Shown here: piece after piece, positions 1 through 8,108 of the stretch
How positions within the stretch are numbered: the first letter of the stretch is position 1
How the letters are laid out: each line of letters opens with the position of its first letter
Assembly (NCBI GenBank): GCA_028279185.1
Contig: JANQSS010000325.1
Span: 122,025-186,024 of the forward strand
Direction: 5' to 3'
Length of the DNA stretch: 64,000 bases
Origin: Saprospiraceae bacterium
GTDB lineage: Bacteria; Bacteroidota; Bacteroidia; Chitinophagales; Saprospiraceae
Position numbers and translations under genes: made by a program
Notes under the pieces: generated by a model
What the model saw: only the letters and a program-made list of their open reading frames with translations
What the model was told of the DNA's origin: nothing
The model's database searches: none

Positions 1-1541
1 ACTTGATTAAATAGGCCACTATTACTTTTATTTATCACAAAGGCATTGTCAATAATTTCGATTTCTTTGATTGCATCATTTGCCATTTGGACATTTATCG
101 TATCTCCAAAAAATCGACTCGTATCGCTCCAAATCACGGGATCACCAAAAATTCGAAACATAGAATCTTGTTCATTAAAACGCAAGGAGTCCGCTACAAA
201 CTGCAAGTTCTTCTTATAACCGACTACATTATGGTAGGCGTATAATTGTCGTGATTCGACGCCATTTGAATCTGTCACTTGCGTACTGACTAATGTATCA
301 GCCGTTACATGCAAACTGTCACCTTCCATCTGCGTAATCAAGCGTAATCCTTTTCCAAATGCTTTTACCTCATTATCGACTTTGTCAATCAAAGCATCCG
401 CACAAAACAATGTTACATTTTGCGCCGAGTCAAAATAAATGACATTTCCGGAGGCCCTAACCATATCCTGGCCTGCCAATTCTTGCATGTGATCTGCTTC
501 CAACTTTTGACTGCCTTGCACCACAAGTGCCCGACCTTCTGTTTTAAAGGCGCCATTGCTCAAGGTGTATTCCATACGCTCCCCGGTGGCCGTTTGTTCA
601 GCATCTTTATAATCCACATTTCCAATAAGAAGTACTTTGTCTTTCGATTTTTGATATTCAATTCGATCTGCCGTCGCTTCCTTATCTTTTTCTTTTACCC
701 ATGTATTGCCGATCAAAGTAAAATCCTGTGTATTACCGTAAAACAAAATCGTATCCGCAACAGCTTCTTTTTCGGGTGATGCATATTGCGCATTATTTTG
801 CAGTGAGGCAAAATTGTTTTGCAAGTCATAATAGCCCGATTCGCAGTAAATATTATTATCCAGCTGTTTCATACGCACTGGTGCCACAAAAGTTGCCACT
901 TTAGTTGTTGGATTAAAATGAAGGGAATCTGTGCGCATCGTATAATCAGGGCCAGCGACCACAACGCTGTCGTAGAAAATTACAAGTGACGAATCGATAA
1001 AATACGTTCCAAATTTAGACGTGATTAATCGCTCACCGTCTGTCATTAACGCTTCCTGATTATTGTAGTATGCTATGTTGTTTTTCATGTCGTATTCAAT
1101 TTTGTCGGCATACAGCTTTTGAGCACCATTTTCTAATACGACATTTCCGTCCATTTTAGCGTACTCGGTTTGCCCGTTATACCGCAATTCATCGCAATAG
1201 GCGTTAGTCGTGTCGGAACGTTGTATGGTGACATCTCCAAATGCCTCCGCAGCATTATCAGCGGACTTTAGATTGACTTTTGATGCATAGATAACGGTGG
1301 AATCCTGCCGCAGGATGACATTTCCACTCAAAATACTTCGAGCACCTTTATCAAACCCTTTGGTGCGATCAGCATTGATGACAATGATCGGTTTCGCCTC
1401 AGCGGTATCCGATTCTATTTCTTGTGAAAGACAGGTGGTCACAAATAAAAATGAACTAGCTAAAAAGCAAGCTATCGCTTTCGCTATCCGATATACATTC
1501 AACTGGCAAATAATATCTGAATTATTATGTGCTTTACGCAT
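1..1541 (-). CDS. OstA/LptA-like organic solvent tolerance protein, partial (C-terminus beyond left edge)
   Basis: The minus-strand frame is open from an ATG at 1541 to the window edge (about 513 codons seen). The start ATGCGTAAAG is followed by a hydrophobic stretch (CFLASSFLFVTTCLSQ, about residues 24-39), probably a signal peptide. The mature part has repeated OstA/LptA-type beta-strand units such as GARSILSGNVILRQDSTV, ADKIEYDMKN and ASGNVIYFDS. Proteins of this family bridge the periplasm in lipopolysaccharide transport; Bacteroidota carry long multi-repeat versions. The start overlaps the stop of the upstream flavoprotein gene by 8 bp, which suggests translational coupling. The assignment rests on repeat pattern and position; the exact role (LptA-like bridge or an accessory protein) is inferred. 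Confidence 0.8.
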   Translation of the reverse strand, partial: MRKAHNNSDIICQLNVYRIAKAIACFLASSFLFVTTCLSQEIESDTAEAKPIIVINADRTKGFDKGARSILSGNVILRQDSTVIYASKVNLKSADNAAEAFGDVTIQRSDTTNAYCDELRYNGQTEYAKMDGNVVLENGAQKLYADKIEYDMKNNIAYYNNQEALMTDGERLITSKFGTYFIDSSLVIFYDSVVVAGPDYTMRTDSLHFNPTTKVATFVAPVRMKQLDNNIYCESGYYDLQNNFASLQNNAQYASPEKEAVADTILFYGNTQDFTLIGNTWVKEKDKEATADRIEYQKSKDKVLLIGNVDYKDAEQTATGERMEYTLSNGAFKTEGRALVVQGSQKLEADHMQELAGQDMVRASGNVIYFDSAQNVTLFCADALIDKVDNEVKAFGKGLRLITQMEGDSLHVTADTLVSTQVTDSNGVESRQLYAYHNVVGYKKNLQFVADSLRFNEQDSMFRIFGDPVIWSDTSRFFGDTINVQMANDAIKEIEIIDNAFVINKSNSGLFNQ

Positions 1542-2679
1542 GGGCACTTATATCATTTATGACCAAATCAGCGACTTCCATGCCTGCTTGCATACCCAGG
1601 GCTACACCCATACCTCCGAAACCAGCTGCGACAAAAGTCCTTTCAGACGTACGTGCAATCACAGGCATTTTAGTATCAGCAAAACCCATGATCCCTGCCC
1701 ATTCAAATTCAAAATGGGGAGTTGGGTGGTTTGGCAGGATGACTTCGGTCACGTACTTTTTTAATCGTTCGGTTATTTTTTTGTTAATATTTAGATCAGA
1801 CACAAATTCATTTTCAAAATCCCAATGTCGACCGCCTCCTATGAGCAATCTACCGTCAATATTTCGAAAATAGATATACCCCTTTTCAGCATGAAAAACG
1901 CCCGTAAAAGGTAAGTCAATCGGTTCACTTACAAGGACTACATTTCGCGCTGGTCGAATTTTCAATTCTGGTACGCGTAATGCTTGGGTTAAACCATTCG
2001 TTGCGAGAACGACTCGCTTAGCGCGCATGTTGCCCCTTGAAGTTTCGATTTGAATACTATTCCCGGATTGAAGCACATTTGTGACGTTGACGGAGGTAAA
2101 AAATTCACAGTCACCTTTGCCCACAACGCGTTTCAATTGGGCCACAAAGGCGGCCGGATTAAGTTGCCCTTCGTGGGGGTTTTCGATCAAGAAATGATCG
2201 GTGTGAAATCCAAAGCGGCGATCTGCCAATTTGAATACGGATGGCCCGATAGTCGGTTCGAGCAGCGCATTGATTCGAGCAATCTCAGCTTCGGCTTTTC
2301 TCTTTGGAAAGTCCTTTTTATCGATCAATTCAAAACCACCTGTTTGCCGATAGCCTATAGCTGAGTCACTAAAAGTCGCATTTATTACTTCTATTCCTCG
2401 ATATCGCTTCTCTATCAACTGCAAACACTCCGACTCTCCAAAACGATGTAAGTCATCTAAGATCTCTGTTAAGCTTCCAAAACAGGCAAATCCCGCATTG
2501 CGCGTGCTCGCCACCCGTGTAATGCTATATTTATCAATTATGCGCACTGAAATGTCGGGATTCTTTTTACACAAGCTTAAAGCGCAGCTTAATCCAGCTA
2601 TCCCAGCACCAATGATGATTACATCGACTTCTGTTTCGAGGTGTTTGCTATCCCAATAACTAAGCGTAACGTGCTTCAT
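1534..2679 (-). CDS. FAD-dependent oxidoreductase, D-amino acid oxidase (DAO/DadA) family
   Basis: 381 aa. The N-terminus carries a dinucleotide-binding Rossmann motif, VDVIIIGAGIAGLSCALSL (about residues 18-36), preceded by a short polar leader. Near the C-terminus the stretch ERTFVAAGFGGMGVALGMQAG is the second FAD contact typical of DAO-family enzymes. An arginine-rich STRNAGFACFGS segment after the first FAD motif matches the substrate-loop region of glycine/sarcosine/D-amino acid oxidases. The family oxidises primary or secondary amines in amino acids; the substrate here cannot be read from sequence. It is divergent from the DUF4293 gene and overlaps the OstA-like gene by 8 bp. Confidence 0.85.
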   Translation of the reverse strand: MKHVTLSYWDSKHLETEVDVIIIGAGIAGLSCALSLCKKNPDISVRIIDKYSITRVASTRNAGFACFGSLTEILDDLHRFGESECLQLIEKRYRGIEVINATFSDSAIGYRQTGGFELIDKKDFPKRKAEAEIARINALLEPTIGPSVFKLADRRFGFHTDHFLIENPHEGQLNPAAFVAQLKRVVGKGDCEFFTSVNVTNVLQSGNSIQIETSRGNMRAKRVVLATNGLTQALRVPELKIRPARNVVLVSEPIDLPFTGVFHAEKGYIYFRNIDGRLLIGGGRHWDFENEFVSDLNINKKITERLKKYVTEVILPNHPTPHFEFEWAGIMGFADTKMPVIARTSERTFVAAGFGGMGVALGMQAGMEVADLVINDISAHA

Positions 2680-2695
2680 GATCGGTTAAAATTGA

Positions 2696-2703
2696 TAAAT
2701 TTG
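2696..2703 (+). promoter_or_regulatory. Candidate -7 element (TAAATTTG) for the DUF4293 gene
   Basis: TAAATTTG matches the Bacteroidota sigma-70 -7 consensus TAnnTTTG exactly and lies 16 bp before the ATG at 2720. No good TTTG at the expected -33 position is visible, so this is only a candidate. Confidence 0.3.
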
Positions 2704-2719
2704 TCACAAAGCAAAGCAA

Positions 2720-3157
2720 ATGATACAACGTATTCAAACCCTATTTTTTTTATTGGCAGCCGCCACATTCATCGCACTATTCTATCTCCCTTTTGCCTTT
2801 AGTGATGTATCGGCCGGAGAAATGCTTCAGGACAAATTGTACACTGTTGAAGATCACCTTCTGCTTGGTGGTTTATGCATACTTGGCGGCATATTGTCTA
2901 TCGTCGCCATATTCCTGTTCAAGAACCGGCCATTGCAAATGCGTATAGGTTATTTTATCATTATTGCAGCCATATTTATCATAATCCTGGCCATTGGTCT
3001 ATTCATCAATGAGTCTCAATCCTATAACAGTCCTGTCAATATATCCGAAGGATTTGGAATTGGGATGCCCGTATTAACTATTGTACTGGTGGTACTTGCA
3101 AATCGTTTTATAAAGAAAGATGAAAATACCGTTCGCTCGATGGATCGACTGCGATAA
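2720..3157 (+). CDS. DUF4293 family membrane protein
   Basis: 145 aa with four predicted membrane helices (about residues 6-27, 49-66, 75-95 and 112-128). The opening MIQRIQTLFFLLAA is the hallmark start of the Bacteroidota-specific DUF4293 family. No catalytic residues are apparent and the function of the family is unknown. The gene is monocistronic on the plus strand: it is divergent from the flavoprotein gene and convergent with the third ExbD gene, whose stop lies 7 bp away. Confidence 0.85.
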   Translation: MIQRIQTLFFLLAAATFIALFYLPFAFSDVSAGEMLQDKLYTVEDHLLLGGLCILGGILSIVAIFLFKNRPLQMRIGYFIIIAAIFIIILAIGLFINESQSYNSPVNISEGFGIGMPVLTIVLVVLANRFIKKDENTVRSMDRLR

Positions 3158-3164
3158 AGTCAAT

Positions 3165-3677
3165 TTACGAGGTAACTTCAGATTCTGAAATTATCAATGG
3201 AATACGGGCGCGAACTTGTTTTTTCTTATGAAACGGTAGTTGGTGATACGGTTTATTAAATAATTCCCAGGCTTTTTCATCCCACAATTTTTTATACGCC
3301 TGCTTTAATCTATCGTATACATCAATATAGGTAGAATAGCTGGTTGCCCGCGAACAACTTAAAGCGACAACCGGTTGTTTGTTTTTTTTATTTACAAGTC
3401 GGCTTTGGATAAATGCAGCTGTTCGATCCTTAATTTCATCCAAATTGATGTACTCCTTCTCCATCAATATTTCGTCGAATCCATTAATGGATATGCTCAA
3501 AACATATTCTTCATCGTACAGAACGCTTGCATCCGGCCCATCGGGTATTGGTGGGAGGCGTGCCATAATTCCCTGATCTTGTAAAATAGTCGTAGTAACG
3601 AGAAAAAAGATTAGAAGCAAAAAGGCGATGTCAGCCATTGAGCCTGCATTAATTTCATTGGTCTGTCGCTTTTTCAT
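3165..3677 (-). CDS. ExbD/TolR-family biopolymer transport protein (third copy)
   Basis: 170 aa from the ATG at 3677; an in-frame ATG at 3707 is possible, but family N-termini begin with the polar KKRQTNEINAGSMADIAF segment, so 3677 is preferred. One N-terminal transmembrane helix carries the conserved aspartate (D16 in MADIAF) that takes part in proton conduction with ExbB. The periplasmic domain ends in a C-terminal extension (KPYHQLPF...RIPLIISESE) shared with the ExbD at 5319-5873, so these two are paralogues. Unlike the other two ExbD genes it stands apart from the ExbB gene, beyond a remnant ExbD 3' end and a terminator. It presumably energises a TonB-type system; partner choice is unknown. 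Confidence 0.85.
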   Translation of the reverse strand: MKKRQTNEINAGSMADIAFLLLIFFLVTTTILQDQGIMARLPPIPDGPDASVLYDEEYVLSISINGFDEILMEKEYINLDEIKDRTAAFIQSRLVNKKNKQPVVALSCSRATSYSTYIDVYDRLKQAYKKLWDEKAWELFNKPYHQLPFHKKKQVRARIPLIISESEVTS

Positions 3678-3780
3678 ATGCATCATTTTTATACATATAT
3701 GATGCAATATTAATTGACCTGGGTGTCACAAGAAATTAAATTTTATAGGGAAAATATAAATCAATTCGATTCAAAATTAG

Positions 3781-3806
3781 AAAAGGAACACCGAAGTGTC
3801 CCTTTT
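3781..3806 (-). terminator. Intrinsic terminator with TTCG loop (copy A)
   Basis: On the minus strand AAAAGGGACAC - TTCG - GTGTTCCTTTT forms an 11-bp stem (one G.U pair) closed by a UUCG tetraloop and followed by T residues. It is identical to the hairpin at 4766-4791. Here it has no intact upstream gene, only the ExbD 3' remnant. Confidence 0.8.
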
Positions 3807-3844
3807 CTAAACTATAATTCAAATGCTTATTCAGCGATAAACAA

Positions 3845-3892
3845 TCATTCTCCACGCGGTTTCGCTGAATAATTAACCTTGAGTTGTCCTGC
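3845..3892 (-). pseudogene. 3' remnant of an ExbD gene (15 codons plus stop)
   Basis: Read on the minus strand this gives AGQLKVNYSAKPRGE-stop, against AGQLKINYSAKPRGE-stop in the intact ExbD at 4830-5297. The three base differences inside it are two synonymous changes (CTC/CTA, AAG/AAA) and one conservative change (Val/Ile), the pattern expected if the copies diverged while both were coding. Nothing upstream of 3893 resembles the rest of an ExbD gene. Confidence 0.85.
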
Positions 3893-4052
3893 TAATTTAA
3901 ATTTCATATACGTATTACACCATTTACAATTGATCTATGTCAATAAAATCGCATAAATCAACGTCTTCACTTGATCTATGATAAGAAATGTATAAGATAT
4001 CACAATAAAATCACAATATATCTGATATTTAAAATAATAAAATGATCTCAAA

Positions 4053-4685
4053 ATGAAAAAATTTATTGTCGTCCTTTTAATCTTTTGCACATACTCTTGT
4101 GAATATCTAGATGAATCTTGCTACTGTAGAGGTCAAATCACAGCACTGGAGACCGGAAAACCCGTCGGTAACGTAGAAATGGAAGTTGCCGTCAAACACA
4201 AACATAATTGTGGCTTTTTTGGCTGCCAAATTTCGTATGAATTTGTTAAGTCTGTAAAATCAGATGAAAATGGTTTATTCGGAATTGATTTTAATAATTG
4301 TGATTTAAAAGAACAATATGTCCTAAACCTATCACATGCAGAAAATCACGAATTTCTGGAATATACGCTCCCTCCTTCAAAAGATATTCGCGGTGAAACG
4401 CTGGAAATTCGTCTTTTCCGGCTGGATACATTGCAAATTATATACGTAGATGACGATCCATCGACAAAAGAAGTTGTGATTTATAAAATAGCACGCGATA
4501 GTAGCGACCTTAATCCCAGATTTTATCATACAAAATATGGTGTTAATCCATCTTATGACAAAAAAATCGTACGTGAGGGCATCGACTTATACCTCGGTTA
4601 TAAGATCAACGGAAAACCCTACGGTCCCTTGATCCTCAATGCGGAACGGTTGCGTCAAAATAAAAATGTGTATATCCGCCAATAA
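4053..4685 (+). CDS. Lipoprotein of unknown function, carboxypeptidase-regulatory-like fold
   Basis: 210 aa. The N-terminus has a short hydrophobic segment ending in the lipobox TYSC (Cys16), so it should be a lipoprotein. Residues 25-120 (RGQITALETGKPVGNVEMEV then SDENGLFGI) resemble the beta-sandwich carboxypeptidase regulatory-like module common in Bacteroidota surface proteins. The remainder is unrecognised. The gene lies on the opposite strand to the surrounding ExbD genes, between two copies of a 121-bp repeat, and is AT-rich like its flanks. Position and flanking repeats suggest it was inserted into the ExbD cluster; I cannot assign a function. Confidence 0.7.
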   Translation: MKKFIVVLLIFCTYSCEYLDESCYCRGQITALETGKPVGNVEMEVAVKHKHNCGFFGCQISYEFVKSVKSDENGLFGIDFNNCDLKEQYVLNLSHAENHEFLEYTLPPSKDIRGETLEIRLFRLDTLQIIYVDDDPSTKEVVIYKIARDSSDLNPRFYHTKYGVNPSYDKKIVREGIDLYLGYKINGKPYGPLILNAERLRQNKNVYIRQ

Positions 4686-4757
4686 TATCGTTCAATGCGA
4701 ATCTAAACTGTATCAAAATTGAATACGGTCAGGACTCCTTCAAAATTTGCATAACCT

Positions 4758-4878
4758 AAAATTAAAAAAGGAACACCGAAGTGTCCCTTTTCTAAACTAT
4801 AATTCAAATGCTTATTCAGCGATAAACAATCATTCTCCACGCGGTTTCGCTGAATAATTAATTTTTAGTTGTCCTGCT
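4758..4878. repeat. 121-bp direct repeat, copy B
   Basis: Second copy of the repeat at 3773-3893. It consists of the 3' end of the intact ExbD gene (from 4830) plus its downstream terminator, so copy B appears to be the native location. Confidence 0.95.
4766..4791 (-). terminator. Intrinsic terminator with TTCG loop, end of the ExbB/ExbD operon
   Basis: Same hairpin as 3781-3806 (minus strand: GGGACAC-TTCG-GTGTTCC flanked by A- and T-tracts), 38 bp downstream of the ExbD stop at 4830. Confidence 0.85.
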
Positions 4879-5297
4879 TTACGCAATTCAGTTTTTATAT
4901 CTGAAACAATTCCCATGGTAACATCACCATCTACACGGAGAGAAGATGTTATACCTTTTCGTTGAACTTCAGGAACCTTAACTCTGTGTTGTTCGATGAA
5001 AAGTGGAATATCCTTTACCCGCTTAAACGAATCGCCCAATTGGAGCAATGGTCGCGTACCATAGGTCTCTTGATATTTTTTAGTAGGTTTTCCTACATAC
5101 AGGTAATTCACGAGGGATTTCTTCTCAAGTTTTGTCAACTCCGTTGCCGAAGGTGTTATGACATTCACTTTCAATTCTGCATCTCGTAAGACCGTCACTA
5201 CCATAAAAAAGAACAATAACATGAATATGATATCAGGTAATGAAGCCGTAGATATTGCAGGTGAAGATTTTCCTCGTTTTTTCTGAAATTTTGACAT
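4830..5297 (-). CDS. ExbD/TolR-family biopolymer transport protein (second in operon)
   Basis: 155 aa. A basic N-terminus (KKRGKSSPAIS) is followed by a single membrane helix beginning LPDIIFMLLFFFMVV with the conserved aspartate. The periplasmic domain ends RVDGDVTMGIVSDIKTELR, the typical ExbD ending, then KPRGE. It is the last gene of a four-gene minus-strand unit (ExbB, membrane protein, ExbD, ExbD) with 21 bp to the upstream ExbD. ExbD proteins form the proton-driven motor with ExbB that powers TonB. Its 3' end is duplicated at 3773-3893. Confidence 0.9.
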   Translation of the reverse strand: MSKFQKKRGKSSPAISTASLPDIIFMLLFFFMVVTVLRDAELKVNVITPSATELTKLEKKSLVNYLYVGKPTKKYQETYGTRPLLQLGDSFKRVKDIPLFIEQHRVKVPEVQRKGITSSLRVDGDVTMGIVSDIKTELRKAGQLKINYSAKPRGE

Positions 5298-5318
5298 ATT
5301 TCTACAATTTCTATGAAA

Positions 5319-5873
5319 TTAGCTTTCTTCTCCAAATGCCGTTGGTTCGGCCTCAGAGATGATTAAAGGATATTTGTCTCGAACAGCCTTACGCTGATCA
5401 CGATTGAGTTGAGAATATGGCTTTCCGTATTTCCGTCTTGCCTCTTCGTCACGCAATTCATTGTAAGCTGCTTGAATTTCATTGTATACCTCGAGATAGG
5501 CTTTGTACTTCGTCCCTCGGTCGTTCTTCAGTGACACGATTGCCTTATTTGGCGACTCGGCCAAATCTTCTCGTTTTTGAGGATTATCGATAAACATCTT
5601 GGTGTCTTCCCGCAAATCATCAATTTTCTTTTGCTCACCTCGAACTAGTAATTGATTTTGCGCATTGACAAGAACAGAATATACATTGCGCTTATTAAGC
5701 TTTGTAATATCCGGTTCTTCATCTGACCACGGCGGTAGTTTTACCAAAATTCCTTTGTCTTCGAGAATTGTAGTCGTCACTAGAAAGAATATGAGGAGCA
5801 AGAAAGCAATATCGGCCATAGAGCCTGCATTGATTTCATTGTTCATTCGATCACGACTGCTTGTACGTCCCAT
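5319..5873 (-). CDS. ExbD/TolR-family biopolymer transport protein (first in operon)
   Basis: 184 aa. The N-terminal NNEINAGSMADIAFLLLIFF contains the membrane helix and its essential aspartate (D21). The periplasmic part is longer than in classic ExbD and ends with a conserved Bacteroidota extension (YGKPYSQLNRDQRKAV ... YPLIISEAEP), shared with the third ExbD at 3165. It starts 6 bp after the preceding membrane-protein gene, so co-translation is likely. Having two different ExbD subunits in one operon is common in this phylum. Confidence 0.9.
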   Translation of the reverse strand: MGRTSSRDRMNNEINAGSMADIAFLLLIFFLVTTTILEDKGILVKLPPWSDEEPDITKLNKRNVYSVLVNAQNQLLVRGEQKKIDDLREDTKMFIDNPQKREDLAESPNKAIVSLKNDRGTKYKAYLEVYNEIQAAYNELRDEEARRKYGKPYSQLNRDQRKAVRDKYPLIISEAEPTAFGEES

Positions 5874-5879
5874 AATTTA

Positions 5880-6350
5880 TTATTTGAAAAAATTCAAAAT
5901 TTCAAAAGCAATAAAACTTACAAGTGCGATACCCGCTAAAATGAGTGTAGTCGTTAACGATCCACTAATAAATTTCGAAACTCCTTCTGTAACGTTGAAC
6001 TCCTCGATTGTTTTTTGAATCGAACCAGTCATGTCTGCATCCGCCATGCTGTAGCCAATCGCGAAGACAACTAAGACTCCGATAAGTGCGATGACAAATT
6101 TCATCGAACCTTTCAAGTTGGTCAACAGGTGATATATTCCAAATAGTACTGCGGCTATTGCCGCGAGGACACAAAGCCCTATAGCGGCATACAACCCAAA
6201 GTTGAATATGTTGGTCTGTAATTGATCTGCTTCTGAAAGGCCATTGAATGTCCCTAGTCCCGATAGCACCATTGCTAGAAATATCAGTACTAAAACAAAG
6301 CCCAACAAAAAGCCAACCGTTTGACCATTTTTAGATAAAAATGTATACAT
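5880..6350 (-). CDS. Four-helix membrane protein between ExbB and ExbD genes
   Basis: 156 aa with four predicted transmembrane helices (about residues 12-32, 51-73, 83-102 and 132-152). No catalytic motif is seen. Genes of this size and topology regularly lie between the MotA/TolQ/ExbB gene and the ExbD genes in Bacteroidota, so it is probably an accessory subunit of the energiser complex. It lies 15 bp after the ExbB gene and 6 bp before the ExbD gene. Its specific function is unknown. Confidence 0.7.
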   Translation of the reverse strand: MYTFLSKNGQTVGFLLGFVLVLIFLAMVLSGLGTFNGLSEADQLQTNIFNFGLYAAIGLCVLAAIAAVLFGIYHLLTNLKGSMKFVIALIGVLVVFAIGYSMADADMTGSIQKTIEEFNVTEGVSKFISGSLTTTLILAGIALVSFIAFEILNFFK

Positions 6351-6365
6351 GTATTAAGGTTGTTT

Positions 6366-7100
6366 TTATTTAAAGATGTTGTTCTTTGCCATGACATCTA
6401 CCAAGCCGATAGAAGCATCTTCCATACGATTCACAATTCCGTCTATTTTAGAAACGATGTAATTGTAGAAAATCTGAAGTATAATTGCCACGATCAAACC
6501 AAAAACGGTCGTCAATAAGGCTACCTTAATACCTTTGGCAACGACTGAAGGTGAAAGGTCACCAGCCGCCTCGATACTTTCGAAGGCGCCGATCATACCA
6601 ATAACTGTTCCCATGAATCCAAGCATCGGGGCGATGGCGATGAAAAGCGATATCCAAACCAAACCTTTTTCTAAAAGTCCCATTTGCACACTTCCGTAGG
6701 AAACGACAGCCTTCTCGACTGCTTCGGGTCCACGATGTGCATTGGACAAGCCCTCGTACAAAATACTAGCCGTAGGACCAGGAGTAGAACGCGCCACTTC
6801 CTTGGCACCCTCCATATCTCCACTTGAAAGATGATCATCAATGCGTGCCATCAACTTGTCCGTGTTGGCGGTAGCAATGTTTAATGTAATTATCCGCTCA
6901 ATACAAAATGCCAATCCAAGGATCAGACATAGAAGAACGAGGGACATAAACATCCAGTTACCTTCGATAAACTTCTCTTTGAGAATTTGGAATCCGGACT
7001 TTTGAACAGCCGCGTCCTGAGCGAGCAAGTCAAATGCGCCAAAATAGCTGGCAACAGCGAAGATCGCTCCAAGTAGTAATACTTTTCTCATCATATTCAT
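6366..7100 (-). CDS. MotA/TolQ/ExbB proton channel family protein
   Basis: 244 aa. An N-terminal signal-like helix (VLLLGAIFAVASYFG) is followed by three membrane helices (about residues 52-72, 147-170 and 190-215). The helix with IAPMLGFMGTVIGMIGAFE and the following GIKVALLTTVFGLIVAI match the conserved TolQ/ExbB core that forms the proton channel with ExbD. It is the first gene of the ExbB-ExbD operon, downstream of tRNA-Ser. The extra N-terminal segment ending LLAQDAA is usual for Bacteroidota members of the family. Confidence 0.92.
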   Translation of the reverse strand: MNMMRKVLLLGAIFAVASYFGAFDLLAQDAAVQKSGFQILKEKFIEGNWMFMSLVLLCLILGLAFCIERIITLNIATANTDKLMARIDDHLSSGDMEGAKEVARSTPGPTASILYEGLSNAHRGPEAVEKAVVSYGSVQMGLLEKGLVWISLFIAIAPMLGFMGTVIGMIGAFESIEAAGDLSPSVVAKGIKVALLTTVFGLIVAIILQIFYNYIVSKIDGIVNRMEDASIGLVDVMAKNNIFK

Positions 7101-7142
7101 GTTTTGTTAATGGTTTACAAGTTAATAGAATCAATTCAAGTG

Positions 7143-7230
7143 CGGAGAGTAAGGGATTCGAACCCTTGATACCCTTTTGGGGTATACACACTTTCCAGGC
7201 GTGCGCCTTCGACCACTCGGCCAACTCTCC
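7143..7230 (-). tRNA. tRNA-Ser (anticodon GGA)
   Basis: On the minus strand the acceptor stem GGAGAGT pairs with ACTCTCC, discriminator G. There is a D-arm GCCGAGTGG, an anticodon loop CTGGAAA (anticodon GGA), a long variable arm (GTATACCCC...GGGTATC) typical of type II tRNAs, and the T-arm GGGTTCGAATCCC. The CCA end is not encoded. It is 88 nt long, just upstream of the ExbB gene on the same strand. Confidence 0.97.
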
Positions 7231-7313
7231 TTGGGTCTAGACTGACACCACACAAAAATTGTAATTAAAGGTAAGAATACAAAATTTTTCTCGGGTATGG
7301 CTAGCATTCCATG

Positions 7314-8108
7314 TCAATTTTTAACCGTTTCGGTCTTATGCTTATTAAATATTCCACGAGCATTTCGCGTAGTCACCTCAGCCACTGTCTTTAAGGGCAA
7401 GTCAAGTGATTCCGCGATGAATTTGGCTGTATACATCAAAAAAGCGCTTTCATTACGTTTTCCTCGTTTCGGCACAGGACTTAAATACGGTGAATCCGTT
7501 TCTAAAACGACATTCGACAAGCCAATGCTTCTAATTACGTCAACAACCTTGGATTTTTTATAAGTCACCGCACCACCAATTCCTATGAAAAATCCCAGGT
7601 CGATAATCCTTTTTGCCTGATCCAAATCACCGTCAAAGCAATGAAATATCCCCTTAAGCCTTCCCCCATGCGCCTCGGTAATAATATCGATGGTCAGATG
7701 TAATGCAGATCGACTGTGGATGACAATCGGAAGGTCAAAGTCCTTTGCCCACTGAATTTGACGCCGGAATGAAGCGATTTGATCCTTTCTTTTACTGTCA
7801 TCCCAATACAAATCTATACCGGTCTCACCTATCGCACTATAGGTATGCTTCTTAAAAGATTGCTCCATCCGGTCAAGCACGTCCATGTAACCATCATCGA
7901 CGGAACACGGATGCAGGCCCATCATCGGAAAAAGTGTGGAAGGATAATTAGCACAGAGTGATAGCATTGATTCTACAGTGCTTTCATCAATATTTGGCAA
8001 ATACATTTTTTCTACACTAGTATCGATTGCTCGTTGGATCATATCGGCCGCATCATCCTTAAATTGTTCTACATATAGATGAGCATGTGTATCAATTAGT
8101 TGTATCAC
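7314..8108 (-). CDS. tatD: TatD family metal-dependent DNase/hydrolase
   Basis: About 264 aa. The metal-binding motifs of TatD enzymes are all present: IDTHAHL near the N-terminus, GETGID, VIHSRSA, IFHCFDGD and LETDSPYLSP. I chose a GTG start at 8108 because it gives the standard MIQLIDTHAHL beginning and overlaps the glycosyltransferase stop in a GTGA tetranucleotide (translational coupling). An ATG at 8135 would add nine residues not expected in the family. TatD proteins are 3'-5' nucleases linked to repair and RNA turnover. Confidence 0.9.
   Translation of the reverse strand: MIQLIDTHAHLYVEQFKDDAADMIQRAIDTSVEKMYLPNIDESTVESMLSLCANYPSTLFPMMGLHPCSVDDGYMDVLDRMEQSFKKHTYSAIGETGIDLYWDDSKRKDQIASFRRQIQWAKDFDLPIVIHSRSALHLTIDIITEAHGGRLKGIFHCFDGDLDQAKRIIDLGFFIGIGGAVTYKKSKVVDVIRSIGLSNVVLETDSPYLSPVPKRGKRNESAFLMYTAKFIAESLDLPLKTVAEVTTRNARGIFNKHKTETVKN

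Larger units (their letters stand above)
3773..3893. repeat. 121-bp direct repeat, copy A
   Basis: This stretch matches 4758-4878 at a constant offset of 985 bp with four mismatches (one at 3780 and three at 3876-3880). It contains a terminator hairpin and, on the minus strand, the last 15 codons and stop of an ExbD gene. The match ends abruptly at 3893. Together with copy B it brackets the lipoprotein gene at 4053-4685. Confidence 0.95.
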
